64,000 nt of DNA from Skeletonema tropicum (lineage: Eukaryota; Bacillariophyta; Thalassiosirophyceae; Thalassiosirales; Thalassiosiraceae). Shown here piece after piece: positions 39,125-50,334 of the stretch (position 1 is its first letter; every line of letters begins with the position of its first letter). Where the stretch lies: NCBI GenBank assembly GCA_037178625.1, contig CM074127.1, positions 4,960,001 to 5,024,000 of the forward strand, given 5' to 3'. The notes beneath the pieces are model-generated. The model worked only from the letters and a program-made list of their open reading frames with translations. It did no database searches and was not told the DNA's origin. A program made the position numbers and the translations under genes.

Positions 39125-41596
39125 ATGACGTGGGAAGCTAGCTTTGTTGCAAGCAAATCAGCAACATACCTAAATTCGGCTCCTCGAGTTCAACCTCGCC
39201 CGTCATTGCCCTCTGCATTGTACGGCAGTCGTCCACAGAAGGAGATAAATAGGTTGCATTACACAGAAAAAAGACCGAGAAAGAGAAGCAAGGCCGCAGT
39301 GCTTTGTCTATCGCTCCTATGTGCCGCTACAATTCTCGTTGGCAACTTTGATGGAAGCAACTTTTCGGAAGCATCTGAACCAAAAGGAAAGGAGGATTCA
39401 TCTGTGTGGACTCCGAATTTTTCATCTTCGTCATCGGATCAGCTGTTAAAATCGTTATCTGAAAATCAGAATAATGTTAAGTCAACAACACAATCTCCAA
39501 AATACAAACAACGATACTGGGATGCTATTGCAAGTGGCAACGCGGATGATATCAAGTTTGTCAATGAAAAGCTGGTAGATAATGCAGTTTCCACAATATC
39601 GACAATGTACTATGACTCATCTGGTGGATTTGATTTTGATCCACAGCATTTTTATGCTCAATGGAAAGCATCTCGTTCTTCGAGTAAAGAAAAGAAGGAC
39701 ATATCTGGGTTTCCTGCTTTGGGTGAAAATCCCTTTGGTACGAGAGACAATGCAGTAAGCTCATTAAAGTCCATCGTCGCATCGCTCAATGATCCTTACA
39801 GTAAGTATCTCACGCGAGATGAGCTGAGGAAGGAACTTACGGCAGGAGATGGTAGCTTTCTCGGGCTTGGTGCACTTGTGGAGACTCCATCATTAGAGTC
39901 AATGTCACAGCTGCCATCTGTGTCAATCCCCCAAAAGGAAAAGACGGATGTGTTGCTGGATAAAGTGTCAAAACGAAATAGAAATGGTCAATACGACGGC
40001 TTGCACAGAAGCATTCCAAATGACAACTCAAAATTTAGAGCAAATAAGAAAATCAATGAGGACCAACTTCTTTCAGTCGCTCAGGCCGAAAATTTACCTG
40101 TTGTGACTGCGATTGTTCCCGATTCGCCCGCGGAACGAGCTGGTATAGTTGTCGGCGACCGCATCACATCCGTAGGTGAGTATCAATTCACAGGAATGAG
40201 CAGGTCACAGGTAAAGAAAGCGCTGGAGCAAAAGTTTCACGCAGAAAATTATTTTGGGGTGGCTGATTTGACGATTGCAAAGCGAATCATGGCTAGATCG
40301 ACGCCAACGATGAATGTGAATTATGGCACTGGTGGGAATGGCGTTGAGGAGAAGTATGTATTTGAAGATGGGTGGTATCGCCCGAGACGACGTAATATCT
40401 TCGATGATATGCAAGTGATTGGCTACAAAACATCTCATGTCAAGTCTATTCCCACAACGCTCACTGCTGGGTCTTCGTTGAAACCTGAAAGTCCGGTAAC
40501 GTTGTCTCAGGTAGAAAGCACCAAATATCCTACAGTCTTTGGTGGAGATAACATCGTTCATTACGAGTTACTTACCCCGGATGATAGTATCTTCCAGCAA
40601 TTCAAGCCAGATAGTCCCTCTGCCAAGGTTGGGTACATTCGTCTCACTCGGTTCTCTAAAGCATCTACTGCTGGGTATATTGAAGCAGTAAAAGAGTTGG
40701 AGAAGGCTGGTGCGCAATCATATATAATTGACTTACGAAACAATTATGGAGGTGTCATTCAAGAGGCAATGCTAACAGCTTCCACATTACTCAGAGATCC
40801 TCACGTTGTGTTGTGCTATACGCTGAACAGTCGAGGTGGATTCAAGCCACAAGAGAACATGGAATATATCGTTGATAAAGCATATCCGGGTTATTTATTG
40901 TCGAGTGAGACAAGCACAGTTTCGAGAGATCAAGTCAAAAGAGAACATCCAGAGTACCTCGAAGACGGTGGTTGGACATCCCCGACATCTTACGCAAGTT
41001 TGAAGGAGCTGAGAATGACAAGAGGAATCAAACCAGCTGTGAGAATGAATACGAACGATAGCGGTGATGGCTTTCAACCCGTAGCTGCTGGTGATTTCCA
41101 ACAGAAGAAGGAAATGAATCTCGAAGAGTTGGCAAATGCAATGAGTCGTAACTCGCAAAAGAAGCTCGTCCTTTTGATAAATGAAGGCACAGGTAAGCAG
41201 ATTTTTTTTATGTGCTGTTGTTTGTGTTTGGAGATACCGCTTACCATACCAAATTCTTCTTTCGTCTCATCAATAATAATAGCATCCTCTGCAGAAGTTT
41301 TTGCAAGCGCTCTCCATGACAATGGCAGAACTGTGGCTCTCGTTGGTACGAAAACATTTGGAAAGGGGGTTATCCAGCATACATTCCCAATGCCAGATGG
41401 AGGTGGACTGCGGCTCACTGTTGCAGAGTATTTGACGCCTTCTCTACATCATGTTTCCAAGGTTGGCAATCTCAAGTATGATAGTGGGATCCGACCGGAC
41501 GTTTATTGCGAGAGTAAGCAAGGAATCCCTAAAAACGTGGGAGCTGATCTATGTGTAGGAGTAGCGCTCGATGTGCTGGAGGGTACTGATAGTTGA
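39125..41596 (+). CDS. Carboxyl-terminal processing protease, CtpA type (S41)
   Basis: Exons 39125-41192 and 41283-41596 (90-bp intron, in-frame and stop-free) give 793 residues. Splicing creates NEGT-ASSAEVF, the catalytic segment, with Ser691 and the Lys of TFGKG (717) as the dyad. A PDZ domain (VVTAIVPDSPAERAGIVVGDRI) is at about 325-380 and the S41 core begins at VGYIRLTRFSKAST. A hydrophobic stretch (AAVLCLSLLCAATILVG, about 58-75) may be a signal or membrane anchor. Family members trim the D1 protein of photosystem II in the thylakoid lumen. Long polar insertions flank the PDZ domain, making it nearly twice the usual length. Targeting to plastid is inferred. Confidence 0.85.
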   Translation: MTWEASFVASKSATYLNSAPRVQPRPSLPSALYGSRPQKEINRLHYTEKRPRKRSKAAVLCLSLLCAATILVGNFDGSNFSEASEPKGKEDSSVWTPNFSSSSSDQLLKSLSENQNNVKSTTQSPKYKQRYWDAIASGNADDIKFVNEKLVDNAVSTISTMYYDSSGGFDFDPQHFYAQWKASRSSSKEKKDISGFPALGENPFGTRDNAVSSLKSIVASLNDPYSKYLTRDELRKELTAGDGSFLGLGALVETPSLESMSQLPSVSIPQKEKTDVLLDKVSKRNRNGQYDGLHRSIPNDNSKFRANKKINEDQLLSVAQAENLPVVTAIVPDSPAERAGIVVGDRITSVGEYQFTGMSRSQVKKALEQKFHAENYFGVADLTIAKRIMARSTPTMNVNYGTGGNGVEEKYVFEDGWYRPRRRNIFDDMQVIGYKTSHVKSIPTTLTAGSSLKPESPVTLSQVESTKYPTVFGGDNIVHYELLTPDDSIFQQFKPDSPSAKVGYIRLTRFSKASTAGYIEAVKELEKAGAQSYIIDLRNNYGGVIQEAMLTASTLLRDPHVVLCYTLNSRGGFKPQENMEYIVDKAYPGYLLSSETSTVSRDQVKREHPEYLEDGGWTSPTSYASLKELRMTRGIKPAVRMNTNDSGDGFQPVAAGDFQQKKEMNLEELANAMSRNSQKKLVLLINEGTGKQIFFMCCCLCLEIPLTIPNSSFVSSIIIASSAEVFASALHDNGRTVALVGTKTFGKGVIQHTFPMPDGGGLRLTVAEYLTPSLHHVSKVGNLKYDSGIRPDVYCESKQGIPKNVGADLCVGVALDVLEGTDS

Positions 41597-41766
41597 AGCC
41601 GTTTTGCTTTGTTGTAACTTTATGTGTCATGTCAGGAATAATTAGGAAAGTGTACAAAATGTAAGAACAAATCATATCATTATCACATCTGAGAAGTTGC
41701 CCAGGAGAGTGATTTGCAATTCTACATAATTTTACTTCACCATGCGATGACAGAAATATCAGCTTC

Positions 41767-42711
41767 TCATCCTTTCCTCATTTGATAACCTACAGCGTTG
41801 AACCTTCCCTGCTCTGCCATTTTCTCTTTCTTCGCCTTCGCAATCTGTGCTGCTTTTGAAGGTTTCCTTCTGTTTGCACGTCTCCTCTCAGAATTGAGTG
41901 GATGCCTTGTCGGATCTACGAGCCCCGCTTCCCTTCTTTCTGCTGCCTCTTTCTGCATCCGGCGTTGTTCCTCTCGTCGTGCTCTTTCTTCAGGCGGAAG
42001 ATCATCTAAGTTTACGGGCGGGCCCCTCTTCCTGCGCTTTCTTTTGGGCTTAGTTGCTTCATCCTTGCTAACAGAAGATTTGTCTGCTTTTCTTTTGCCT
42101 TTACTACTTTCATCTGCCCCTTTGGTAGAAGTACTATTCTCTGCCTCCTTTTCATTTCTCTCTGCAACTTTCTTTGCCTCTTCTTGAGCAGCAGCAATAA
42201 CTTCTTCGTCGATTTCTTCTCCATTTGATTTTAATTGCCTCAGAAACTTTCTACGCTCCTTGGAATTCAAGCCATCCAACTTTTTTATAACTTCTGAGAT
42301 GTCCATAGATGGTTTATTCTTCTCTTCTTTCGGTACTTCCGCTGCGGCTTTTGCTTTGTCCTCCTCTGCTTTTTGCTCGTCATTTTGTTCTGGTTTGCTA
42401 CTGCTTGGAGAATTATCCTCAGTCGGTGATGGCTTTGTTTCTTGGTTACCTTCTCTCGCTTTATGGCGCTTCACCAACCGACGCTGCTTCGCGTTCAACT
42501 TATCAAAGTCCATCTCAAGCAACGCCTGTATATTATCTCCATCCAAACCATCACTCTTCTTAGACTTCTTTTTCTTGGATGAGGAATTTGCAGCAGATGC
42601 AAAGTATGATGGAACATCACTTTCGTTTTCAATTTTAGAATCATCCTTCTTCTCTTCTGCAACAGGTGTAGTTGCACCTGCGTTGCTCTTCACTTTGCCA
42701 AAGATCTTCAT
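41767..42711 (-). CDS. Lys/Glu-rich, probably nucleolar protein
   Basis: 314 residues, single exon, mostly charged. KKKKSKKS (about 47) and KPKRKRRKRGPP (about 222) are strong nuclear-localisation-like clusters. Two related motifs with leucines, MDFDKLNAKQRRLVKRHK and KLDGLNSKERRKFLRQLK, lie at about 67-84 and 145-162 and look like an internal duplication. The end (RRRANRRKPSKAAQIAKAKKEKM) is very basic and ends GYQMRKG. This suggests an RNA-binding ribosome-biogenesis factor, but I recognise no named family. Confidence 0.6.
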   Translation of the reverse strand: MKIFGKVKSNAGATTPVAEEKKDDSKIENESDVPSYFASAANSSSKKKKSKKSDGLDGDNIQALLEMDFDKLNAKQRRLVKRHKAREGNQETKPSPTEDNSPSSSKPEQNDEQKAEEDKAKAAAEVPKEEKNKPSMDISEVIKKLDGLNSKERRKFLRQLKSNGEEIDEEVIAAAQEEAKKVAERNEKEAENSTSTKGADESSKGKRKADKSSVSKDEATKPKRKRRKRGPPVNLDDLPPEERARREEQRRMQKEAAERREAGLVDPTRHPLNSERRRANRRKPSKAAQIAKAKKEKMAEQGRFNAVGYQMRKG

Positions 42712-43298
42712 ACTTAATGGATGATATAATGTTAGAGAAGATTCGCTGTGTTTGGGTGGTAGTGGCGGAGCAGACCAAAGCTAACGCAAGTGATCCACAG
42801 CATAATCAAGTGGATAAGTTCTTTGTTCTTTGCTATATATGGTACGATTTTGATTTGGGTGGCAGGAGGTGGGGCAGTACGAAGACAGACTGGTTCAATC
42901 AAATGACCCATCTGATGACCTACCAATATACCCAGAAGATGACTTGTGAGCGTATCCACAGGCCTTGTCAGTGTATCCACTGTCCAAAGTGGTCATTGGC
43001 ATTGATGCAATGATAAACAATGGAACCAAAGCATTGTAAAAAGCAGGTAAAAGCCGATGGTGCTAAAAATTGAATATGGTCTTAAAGAGAGCTTTAGGCC
43101 TGGACGAATCGGTCATCTGCATAAGAAGGTTAGCGTCATTGTCTTTGTCAAAGACAAGACTATTGTAAGACGATATCAATAGTTAATCTGAGCACAATAT
43201 GAAGATAAGTATACTTAAGTCCAAATAAAAAAAAAATATGTAAAAGCGGCTGCTTGCCATACGAACGCCGGAAAACACGTAATGGTTAATGTGCAGCT
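42712..43298. other. Intergenic spacer before the segmental duplication
   Basis: A plus-strand frame (stop at 43011) contains a CQCIHCPKW peptide but no known domain, and it starts inside the antisense of the previous gene. Two short inverted words TTGTCTTTGTCAAAGACAAG at about 43140 form a near-perfect hairpin. I see no supported gene. Confidence 0.35.
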
Positions 43299-45456
43299 AT
43301 TGATAGGCCTATCTTGCAGCTTTAGCAATCTCTTCCTCCCCTATCACTCAATTTCACGCAAAGAAGATGACGGAGTATGCTTACTGTCGTTCATCGATAC
43401 TCTAAGTCAACCTTTTCCCTTTTCTTTTCTGTAAGAGTGACTTCTTGCACTTTTCATGGCGTCTTTCTTGTCGTTTCATTCGTCAAATACACCTCTTTTC
43501 CACCACCACAAGGCATCATCTCTTTTTTCTTTTTCTCCCAGACCTTAGACTATGCATGCTTGACATCGTTCATCGATACTCCAAATCAACCTTCTTCACC
43601 TTCTTTCTCGCCAGAATGGCTGTCTTGTATTTTTCAGTGCCCTCTACCTGCATTTGTCAGACGACAAAACAATGAGAATGCCTTGCCTTGCATTTCCCCC
43701 TTTGTACTAGCTCATTGTACGATGCACAGCAAAGATGTGTAACTGCTGTGCTATGGCTCTCCTATTACTTGTGCATGCTGTGGAGGTGAAGAGGAATCGA
43801 TTAACCATCTCAATCTCAACCACAGATGACAATGGTCGACGAAGTGGTAGCACCAGTTGACCAACCTCTTATCAAACACCGCCTTGGCGCACTTCTTTCA
43901 GCCATAGTACGCCTTCTAGAATCGTTTACAACACTCCATGATCTGGTGGGACGCTTTCGTAACAGGTCTTCATTGATCCGTGTCAAGAAGTTGAAAATTG
44001 ATCTCATTTCACCTCGCTCAAGACCTCCGCATCGGCATCCACTTGTCCCACACATCATCCCCCTACACTTGTACCACACATCATCCCACCGAAGATTTCC
44101 GCAGCCGCTGATCTGTTAAGTATCTTTACGCCATCCCTCCTGCATGAGAAGGTGGTGAGCTGCTCTCTATCAGTCTCTCTCTCTCTCTCTCTCTCTCTGA
44201 CGACGAGGATTTCAGCCACGGCCACTGCGTCTCTGGACAGCCTCTTTACTATCGGCTGCAATGCCATCAATCAATGGTGGAATGATTGTAATAGTAATTG
44301 CCTCGATGCTTGCCATCCTCGTGTGCAATGTGCCCGCCTTGGTAGAGCCCTCTATCTAACTTCGATCTTGCTCATTACATTGAATCGAAAGAGCGCAAAG
44401 GCCGTATGTTATCTAAAGAGAAGTAATGGATTTCAATTTGTTGCATGTTTGACTTATTCTTTCACCTCATGTTGAATGCTCAGGTATTAGATCCGGCGTT
44501 CCACTCAGAGGAATTCAGTCCAGTCATTGCAGCAGTAGAGTCTTTCCACTCAACCCCAAAATAATAATTACCACCACACCCACATGCTCGGCCAATTTGA
44601 ACCAGTGTGTTGACTTGTATGAGTATATTCAGCAATAATTTACACCCCCTGAATCAGCAATCACTTCATAGTAACGTGTCGATGATTATCGAGTCGAGGA
44701 AGAGGAGCAGAAGACGAATGACCATCGAAAATAGAAGCGATAGCACGATATTCGGCCTTCGGCCGTCCGCAGCCGTTCGCTGCCAATTGCGGGCGAATGG
44801 AACGAAACGAAACACCGACCGCACCCCGAATGTATCACGAGGTGTTAGAGAAGGGAAAAAGTTGATGATGGCTCGTCATTATTATTGTTAATGGTGTCTA
44901 CTACGGCCGAAACCGTCATGGTTTGGTGATTATTTTCATATTGGCGTACTGGTTTGGCTTTTGGATGAGAGGTGAGAGGGTGAGGGTGGGGCTTTATGTT
45001 ACTTCTGTTATATTTCTGTGCTACGGTAAACTGGATTTTGAACAAGAAAAGCATCTGTGAATGGGGGTGAATGGCTGGAAAAGGTGTGGGTTGTGCTGTT
45101 GCCCAGCCCTAACCAATCCCGCCACTCTCTATCTAGATATCTGGTAAATAGCGTCATGTACCTGGAAGAGAGTGGCGAGTTAGTCCAAACTGACTTGATA
45201 TGTGACGTCATTACCGGTACTCGATCGCTCAAATCGCTTCAAAAAAACACCGGCAACCGGCATGCAATCTCATCAATCATGCCAACCCACACCCACACCC
45301 ACACCCCACATCTCTGTCTTCGGATAGATCAATCATGTTGCCAGCCACCGCTGTACTTCGCTGCCGCTCAATCATGGGTTCATTTACACTTGTCGCCGCT
45401 GAAGTAGCTCATATTTCAGTTTGCTTTTGCTTGCTCTTTGGTCAAACAGAACTACG
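43299..45456 (+). other. Upstream part of block 1, no confident gene
   Basis: A ~2.1-kb stretch before the IQ-motif gene. Short frames (for example 43826-44119) exist and are identical in block 2. Since the whole stretch is identical, that does not argue for coding. Two related ~180-bp pyrimidine-rich units (GTTCATCGATACTC at about 43389 and 43568) suggest an old internal duplication. A CACACCC run is near 45288. Confidence 0.4.
44174..44198 (+). repeat. (CT)n microsatellite
   Basis: 25 nt of alternating T and C. The copy in block 2 (51953-51977) has exactly the same length. Confidence 0.9.
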
Positions 45457-47133
45457 ATGGCTTCTTATTCATCGATTACAGTTGCTGGCGGCAAACGCTA
45501 CAAGCAATCATCAGCCGACCGCAGTGATGCTATCTCTTCAAATGGCAATCATGGCAGCACGAAGCAGCCTCCCGCTAAGATCCAACCTTATCATTATCAA
45601 GGCATTACCGTCAACGATGGAAAGAAAAGAAAACTGGAGGCACCTGCTAATCACTTGGGCTCCGTTTCATCACTCAGCCCTGGCATCGTTGCCTTTCAAC
45701 CGCCGATCTTTAAAGTTCGTGCATCGTTTGAGATTCTTCAAAATATCCCAAACACCATCATCAACTTTCACAACAACAACAGCAAACGTGCCGCATCTTC
45801 TGAAAGCAATTCTTCAGCAGAACCTGCTACCAAAAAAGTAAAGTCAATCATCCCTACCCTTCCGCAGGCAGCACCAAAGGTGTTGCGCAAGAAGAAGTGC
45901 CGCTCCTACAATGGTCGTAAAAAGAGGAGTCCTTCAATTGATGAGAATGAAGCGCCCCCAGCGATATTTGCGCACAAACCCAAAGCTACTGATGCAACAA
46001 CTGCTCCAACTAAAGTCACAGTCACAGCTACAGCTACAGCTTCGAGGGCGCATGTTCCAAACAAAAAGCGCAGATCTGATGATTCAATGAATGAAATTAT
46101 TGAAATGGGAGCACCTTTCCAAAGGAAGAAAATCGCCCAGCAACAGAGTGCCGATGAGCCAGTCCAGAGCGATGTACCAATCTTTCGTCATGGTGGTTAT
46201 ACAGCGGCTGCCAAGGTGGATTCCAACGCTGATATGCAGGTTGATTCCAACCAAGAAACCACCAACGAGTACTATTGCTCTTCTTCTAGCGACGAAGATT
46301 CGCTCGCTGGTGTGTCGTTCCTTCCTGATACACCTATGGACTATTCATCTGAATCTGACTCCGAAGAAGGTTCTCTGGAGTCCACCAGCCGCCAAGATTG
46401 GGATGCTCGTATGAGCAATGATGATGCTGCAACGATCATTCAGGCCTTCATCAGAGGCAACAGCACTCGCACGATGAAGCCAAGGGCCAGGCCACAAGCG
46501 GAGCTTGCTACTAATCATGGCCAAGAATGGGAAATGGAAGAGGAAGATGATAATCATGTTGATTATGCAGCAACATCTACTGAAGATACATCGTCCAGCA
46601 TTGAGACTGCTACTGAGGAGGAAGCCGACTTCTTGTCGCAAACATCTGGAGAAATGGAAGAGGAAGATGATAATGATGCAGATACAGCAACATCTACTGA
46701 TACTACCGAGCAAGAAGCCAACGATGGCGATGTTTGTGGGGTTGTTGATGAGGATGCAATTGAGTTGGCACCTCAGGGAAAAGCTGTTGAAGAGGATGAT
46801 GAAAGAGAGGACGAAGTTGTTGCGGACAACAGGGTCCAGCCACAATTAGAGTTTGATGTGGCTCACAATACTGCCGATGAAGATGATAAAGATGAATCTA
46901 CCAGCAGTGATACTACCGTGGAGGAAGCCAACGATGGCGATAGTGGTGAATCTCTCGAAGGGGAAGAAGTCAATGAGCAAATAGCAAATGTATTGGCTCA
47001 AACCATCTCGGCAGTTGAGAGGAGGGAGAGAAAGGAGCGCTCTTATCTTCGTGAAAAAGCAAGGCTTGAATGCACATTAGATGGAGATTATTGGCGAAGG
47101 CCCACTCGTCGTCGCAAAATCGTGCGAGTGTGA
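45457..47133 (+). CDS. Acidic protein with one IQ (calmodulin-binding) motif, copy 1
   Basis: 558 residues from the first in-frame ATG (45457, MASYSSITVAGG). The N-terminal half is basic, with many Lys/Arg clusters (NKKRRS, RKKKCRS, GRKKRSPS) that look like nuclear signals. AATIIQAFIRGNSTR (about residues 325-340) fits the IQ motif IQ-x3-RG-x3-R exactly. After it the protein is acidic, with two near repeats of EMEEEDDN followed by Asp/Thr-rich text. The end is basic again (RRERKERSYLREKARLE, PTRRRKIVRV). Binding to calmodulin or a similar Ca2+ sensor is inferred. Copy 2 at 53236 is also open, so both are probably expressed. Confidence 0.7.
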   Translation: MASYSSITVAGGKRYKQSSADRSDAISSNGNHGSTKQPPAKIQPYHYQGITVNDGKKRKLEAPANHLGSVSSLSPGIVAFQPPIFKVRASFEILQNIPNTIINFHNNNSKRAASSESNSSAEPATKKVKSIIPTLPQAAPKVLRKKKCRSYNGRKKRSPSIDENEAPPAIFAHKPKATDATTAPTKVTVTATATASRAHVPNKKRRSDDSMNEIIEMGAPFQRKKIAQQQSADEPVQSDVPIFRHGGYTAAAKVDSNADMQVDSNQETTNEYYCSSSSDEDSLAGVSFLPDTPMDYSSESDSEEGSLESTSRQDWDARMSNDDAATIIQAFIRGNSTRTMKPRARPQAELATNHGQEWEMEEEDDNHVDYAATSTEDTSSSIETATEEEADFLSQTSGEMEEEDDNDADTATSTDTTEQEANDGDVCGVVDEDAIELAPQGKAVEEDDEREDEVVADNRVQPQLEFDVAHNTADEDDKDESTSSDTTVEEANDGDSGESLEGEEVNEQIANVLAQTISAVERRERKERSYLREKARLECTLDGDYWRRPTRRRKIVRV

Positions 47134-48344
47134 AGAAACAAAAGGCAGTACTTTGTCATGCAATTCTATTTTCCGGGTTCTGGTCGCTGTGTGAGTGTTG
47201 TTCAGTGCAAGTGGAGGAAGGGTAAGTAAGCTCGTGAGCGAGTGAGGATATGCAACGTGATTATGAGATATTTTGTATGGCGGATCCAAGATGTTGCTGG
47301 CGCTTTTCTTGTCGATGGTATCAATCGCATCCGGGTGTGATCATGACTATGTTTGCCGTTTTTGAGGTTGGGCCTCCAAAAGTTCAAGTGGGACTCGAGA
47401 AAGAGTATAACTTCCATCTTATCTTGTTGTTATGAAGGTCAGTAACCAGGCTGACCAAGTTGGATATGGCAAGTTCTTTTATGCCTGGGTGTGAAGATAG
47501 GGTTAGGATTACCCTAACCCTAACCCAAAAGTTAATCCCTCCTTCGCTCTGTGCGGAGGAGGTGCGAGTCCTGGTTTCTCGTGCTGATTGTTGACGAATC
47601 CATTTTGGATTAGAAGATCAGAATGCCTTGTGCATTAGAACGTATCCCTCTTCACACCCGCTGATTTATCAGCTATCCTCTCTGTGGTTTCGATTGTGCT
47701 GGCTCTGCGGGCAGTCTTTTTACTTTGGCGAATGAACTTACTGGAGAATCCACACCTCTCGTTGGCTTGCATGACTTTGTTCTCCGATGGATGTTGCTTT
47801 GGTATTCAAGTCAAGAATAGTTTGGGGCATCTTTGGGTTGTTTCAGCTGGGTTTGTGGGCGTTGGATGCAATCCTTCTCGCTGGGCTTACTCACTGTCGG
47901 TTTATTGGAAATGCTGATCACACACAATCACACACACGCGACAAATGCTCAGGAATCTCCGTCTTCACACATGACATCACTACCGACCACCGCCACCGAC
48001 ATGCCGCATCGAAAAATCCTTCACCTTCTTGAACGAATAAAGACCAACGACTTCTACCTCTTCACCAGTTTGGACATACTTACATCGACTTCAAATGAAA
48101 CATTGACTTAAAAAAACACGAAAACTGAAAAGAAAACAATAACAAAGCAAATCAATAAGTAGAATAATAAAAGTTAAAAAGGGAAAATCACAAATCCGAC
48201 TAACTCAATCTACTTATCTCTTCTTTGAAGGCAACACTCGCCTCTAGTGCCCAAGCTTCAAACCAATCAACTATTTCAACGGCTTTGAGAATTCGTACTA
48301 CATGAGAAACTATTAAGCATTCTCGATAGGTATCGGCTGATAGC
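47134..48344 (+). other. 3' flank of the IQ-motif gene, no gene seen
   Basis: Contains the telomere-like hairpin at 47500-47526 and leads into the first satellite array. Short frames are preserved in block 2 only to the extent the DNA is. CACACACAATCACACACACGCG near 47920 is a CA-rich tract. Confidence 0.4.
47500..47526 (+). repeat. Telomere-like inverted motif, block 1
   Basis: GGGTTAGG at 47500-47507, then ATTA, then CCCTAACCCTAACCC at 47512-47526. Thus TTAGGG-type repeats face each other and can form an 8-bp stem. The same structure is at 55314-55340. Confidence 0.8.
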
Positions 48345-49612
48345 AGCATACGCACATCGATTCCCAACCAACTATCTACTCAACAGGGCACTCCCAAGAC
48401 TTCATAATTCTCAGATCAGCTAATCAGCTATGAGGCTGTAGCATCGCTTCAACATACTCAATCCGTCTGCGCAGTGCTAATGTGCTTCTATACAATCATC
48501 GCAAAGTGTAATGAGCCACTAGAAGCTCCTCATACGCCTATTGACGACGATAGATACGATGTGGTGGACTGTCGTGCTGCGAGACAGCCCCAATTGGACC
48601 TCTCAAATCAACTGATCAGCTATGAGGCTTTAGCATCGCTTCAACATACTCAATCTATCTGCGCAGTGCTAATGATGTGCTTGTATACTATCATCGCAAA
48701 GTGTAATGAGCTACTAGAACCTCGTCATGCGCCTATCGACGGACGATAGATACGATGTGGTAGACTGTCGTGCTGCGGGCCAGCCCCACCTCTCAGATCA
48801 GCTAATCAGCAACGAATGCTACAACATATCCAATCCGTCTGCGCAGTGCTAATGTGCTTGTATACTATCATCGCAAAGTGTAATGAGCTACTAGAACCTC
48901 GTCATGCGCCTATCGACGGACGATAGATACGATGTGGTGGACTGTCATGCTGCGGGCCAGCCCCAATTGGACCTCTCAGATCAGCTGACCAGCTAATAGG
49001 CTGTAGCATCGCTTCAACATATCCAATCCGTCTCCGCAGTGCTAATGTGCTTGTATACTATCATCGCAAAGTGTAATGAGCCACTAGAACCTCGTCATGC
49101 GCCTATCGACGGACGATAGATACGATGTGGTGGACTGTCGTGCTGCGGGCCAGCCCCAATTGGACCTCTCAGACCAGCTACGAGACAGCAGCATCGCTTC
49201 AACATACTCAATCCGTCTAAGCAGTGCTAATGTGCTTGTATACTATCACCGCCGACTATAATGGGCCACTAGAAGCGGCTCATGCGCGTAATGACGACGA
49301 TAGGTACGATTTGGTATGCTGTGGTGCTGCTGGCCAGCCCACAATGGACCTCTCACATCAGCTACGATGTTGTATGTAGCGTCGCTTCTGCGCACGCCAA
49401 ACGTCTGAGTGGTATATTTGAGCTTGTATACTATCACCGCCGACTGTAATGGGCCAATAGAAGCGGCTCATGCGCGTAATGACGACGATAGGTACGATTT
49501 GGTAGGATGTGATGCTGCTGGCCAGCCCACACTGGACCTCTCAGATCAGCTACGAGACAGTAGCATCGCTTCTACGCACGCCAAACGTCTGAGCAGTGCT
49601 AATGTGCTAGCT

Positions 49613-49720
49613 CACCTTCCACCCTATCCACTCCACGCACTACATCATCAGCAAAACAACACCATGACCATGAAACACTACGCACTAGCTGCGGCCATCT
49701 TGGTTAACCAATCTTCTTTA
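49613..49720 (+). other. Foreign insert in satellite array 1
   Basis: About 110 bp unlike any monomer, containing an ATG-start context (ACAACACCATGACCATGAAA) and 17-18 codons reading MTMKHYALAAAILVNQSS, which looks like the start of a signal peptide. The satellite resumes afterwards. A gene start captured by the array is the likely origin. Confidence 0.5.
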
Positions 49721-50237
49721 CGCCTATCGTTGGATGATAGATACGATGTGGTGGACTGTCGTGCTGCGGGCCAGTCCCAATTGGACCTCTCATATCAGCT
49801 AATCAGCCACGATGCTGTAGAATCGCTTCAACATTCCCAATCCGTCTGTGCAGTGCTAATGTGATTCTATACTATCATCGCAAAGTGTAATGAGCCACTA
49901 GAACCTCGTCATGCGCCTATCGACGGACGATAGATACGATGTGGTGGACTGTCGTGCTGCGGGCCAGCCCCAATTGGACCTCTCAGACCAGCTACAAGAC
50001 AGTGAAATCGCTTCAACATACTCAAACCGTCAGAGCAGTGCTAATGTGCTTCTATACTATCACCGCCGACTATAATGGGCCATTAGAAGCGGCTCACGCG
50101 CGTAATGACGACGTTAGGTACGATTTGGCAGGATGATATGTTGCTGGCCAGCCCACACTGGACCTCTCAGATCAGCTACGAGACAGTAGCATCGCTTCTA
50201 CGCATGCCAAACGTCTGAGCAGTGCTAATGTGCTTCT

Positions 50238-50334
50238 ATTGATCCTTGTATCCTTGTCAAGAAGTTGAAAATTGATCTCATTTCATCTCGCTCAAGACCT
50301 CCGCATCGGCATCCACTTGTCCCACACATCATCC
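50238..50334 (+). repeat. Fragment of the block-1 upstream region inside the satellite
   Basis: It matches 43966-44055 (GTCAAGAAGTTGAAAATTGA and the following CTCAAGACCTCCGCATCGG) with a few changes, in the same orientation, and is flanked on both sides by satellite. Confidence 0.8.

Larger units (their letters stand above)
43299..48344 (+). repeat. Segmental duplication, block 1
   Basis: Homologous in direct orientation to 51078-56153. The left edge is sharp: both copies begin at ATTGATAGGCCTATCTTGC after unrelated sequence. Differences are three bases in the first ~95 bp, then none that I saw from about 43400 to 45765, then substitutions and in-frame indels through the gene. Both blocks run into satellite arrays at their right edge. 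Confidence 0.9.

Noticed and set aside
41193..41282. Continuous read-through form of the CtpA-type protease
   Set aside because: The 90 bp has GTAAGC and an AATAG end, encodes a hydrophobic stretch and would break the catalytic GT-ASSAE segment. It is an intron whose length happens to be divisible by three.
42672..43013. Plus-strand frame with CQCIHCPKW
   Set aside because: It begins inside the antisense of the Lys-rich gene, has no homologous domain and no second copy.
43826..44119. Possible conserved gene upstream of the IQ-motif gene
   Set aside because: It is identical in block 2, but the whole surrounding 2.3 kb is identical too, so conservation gives no evidence for coding.
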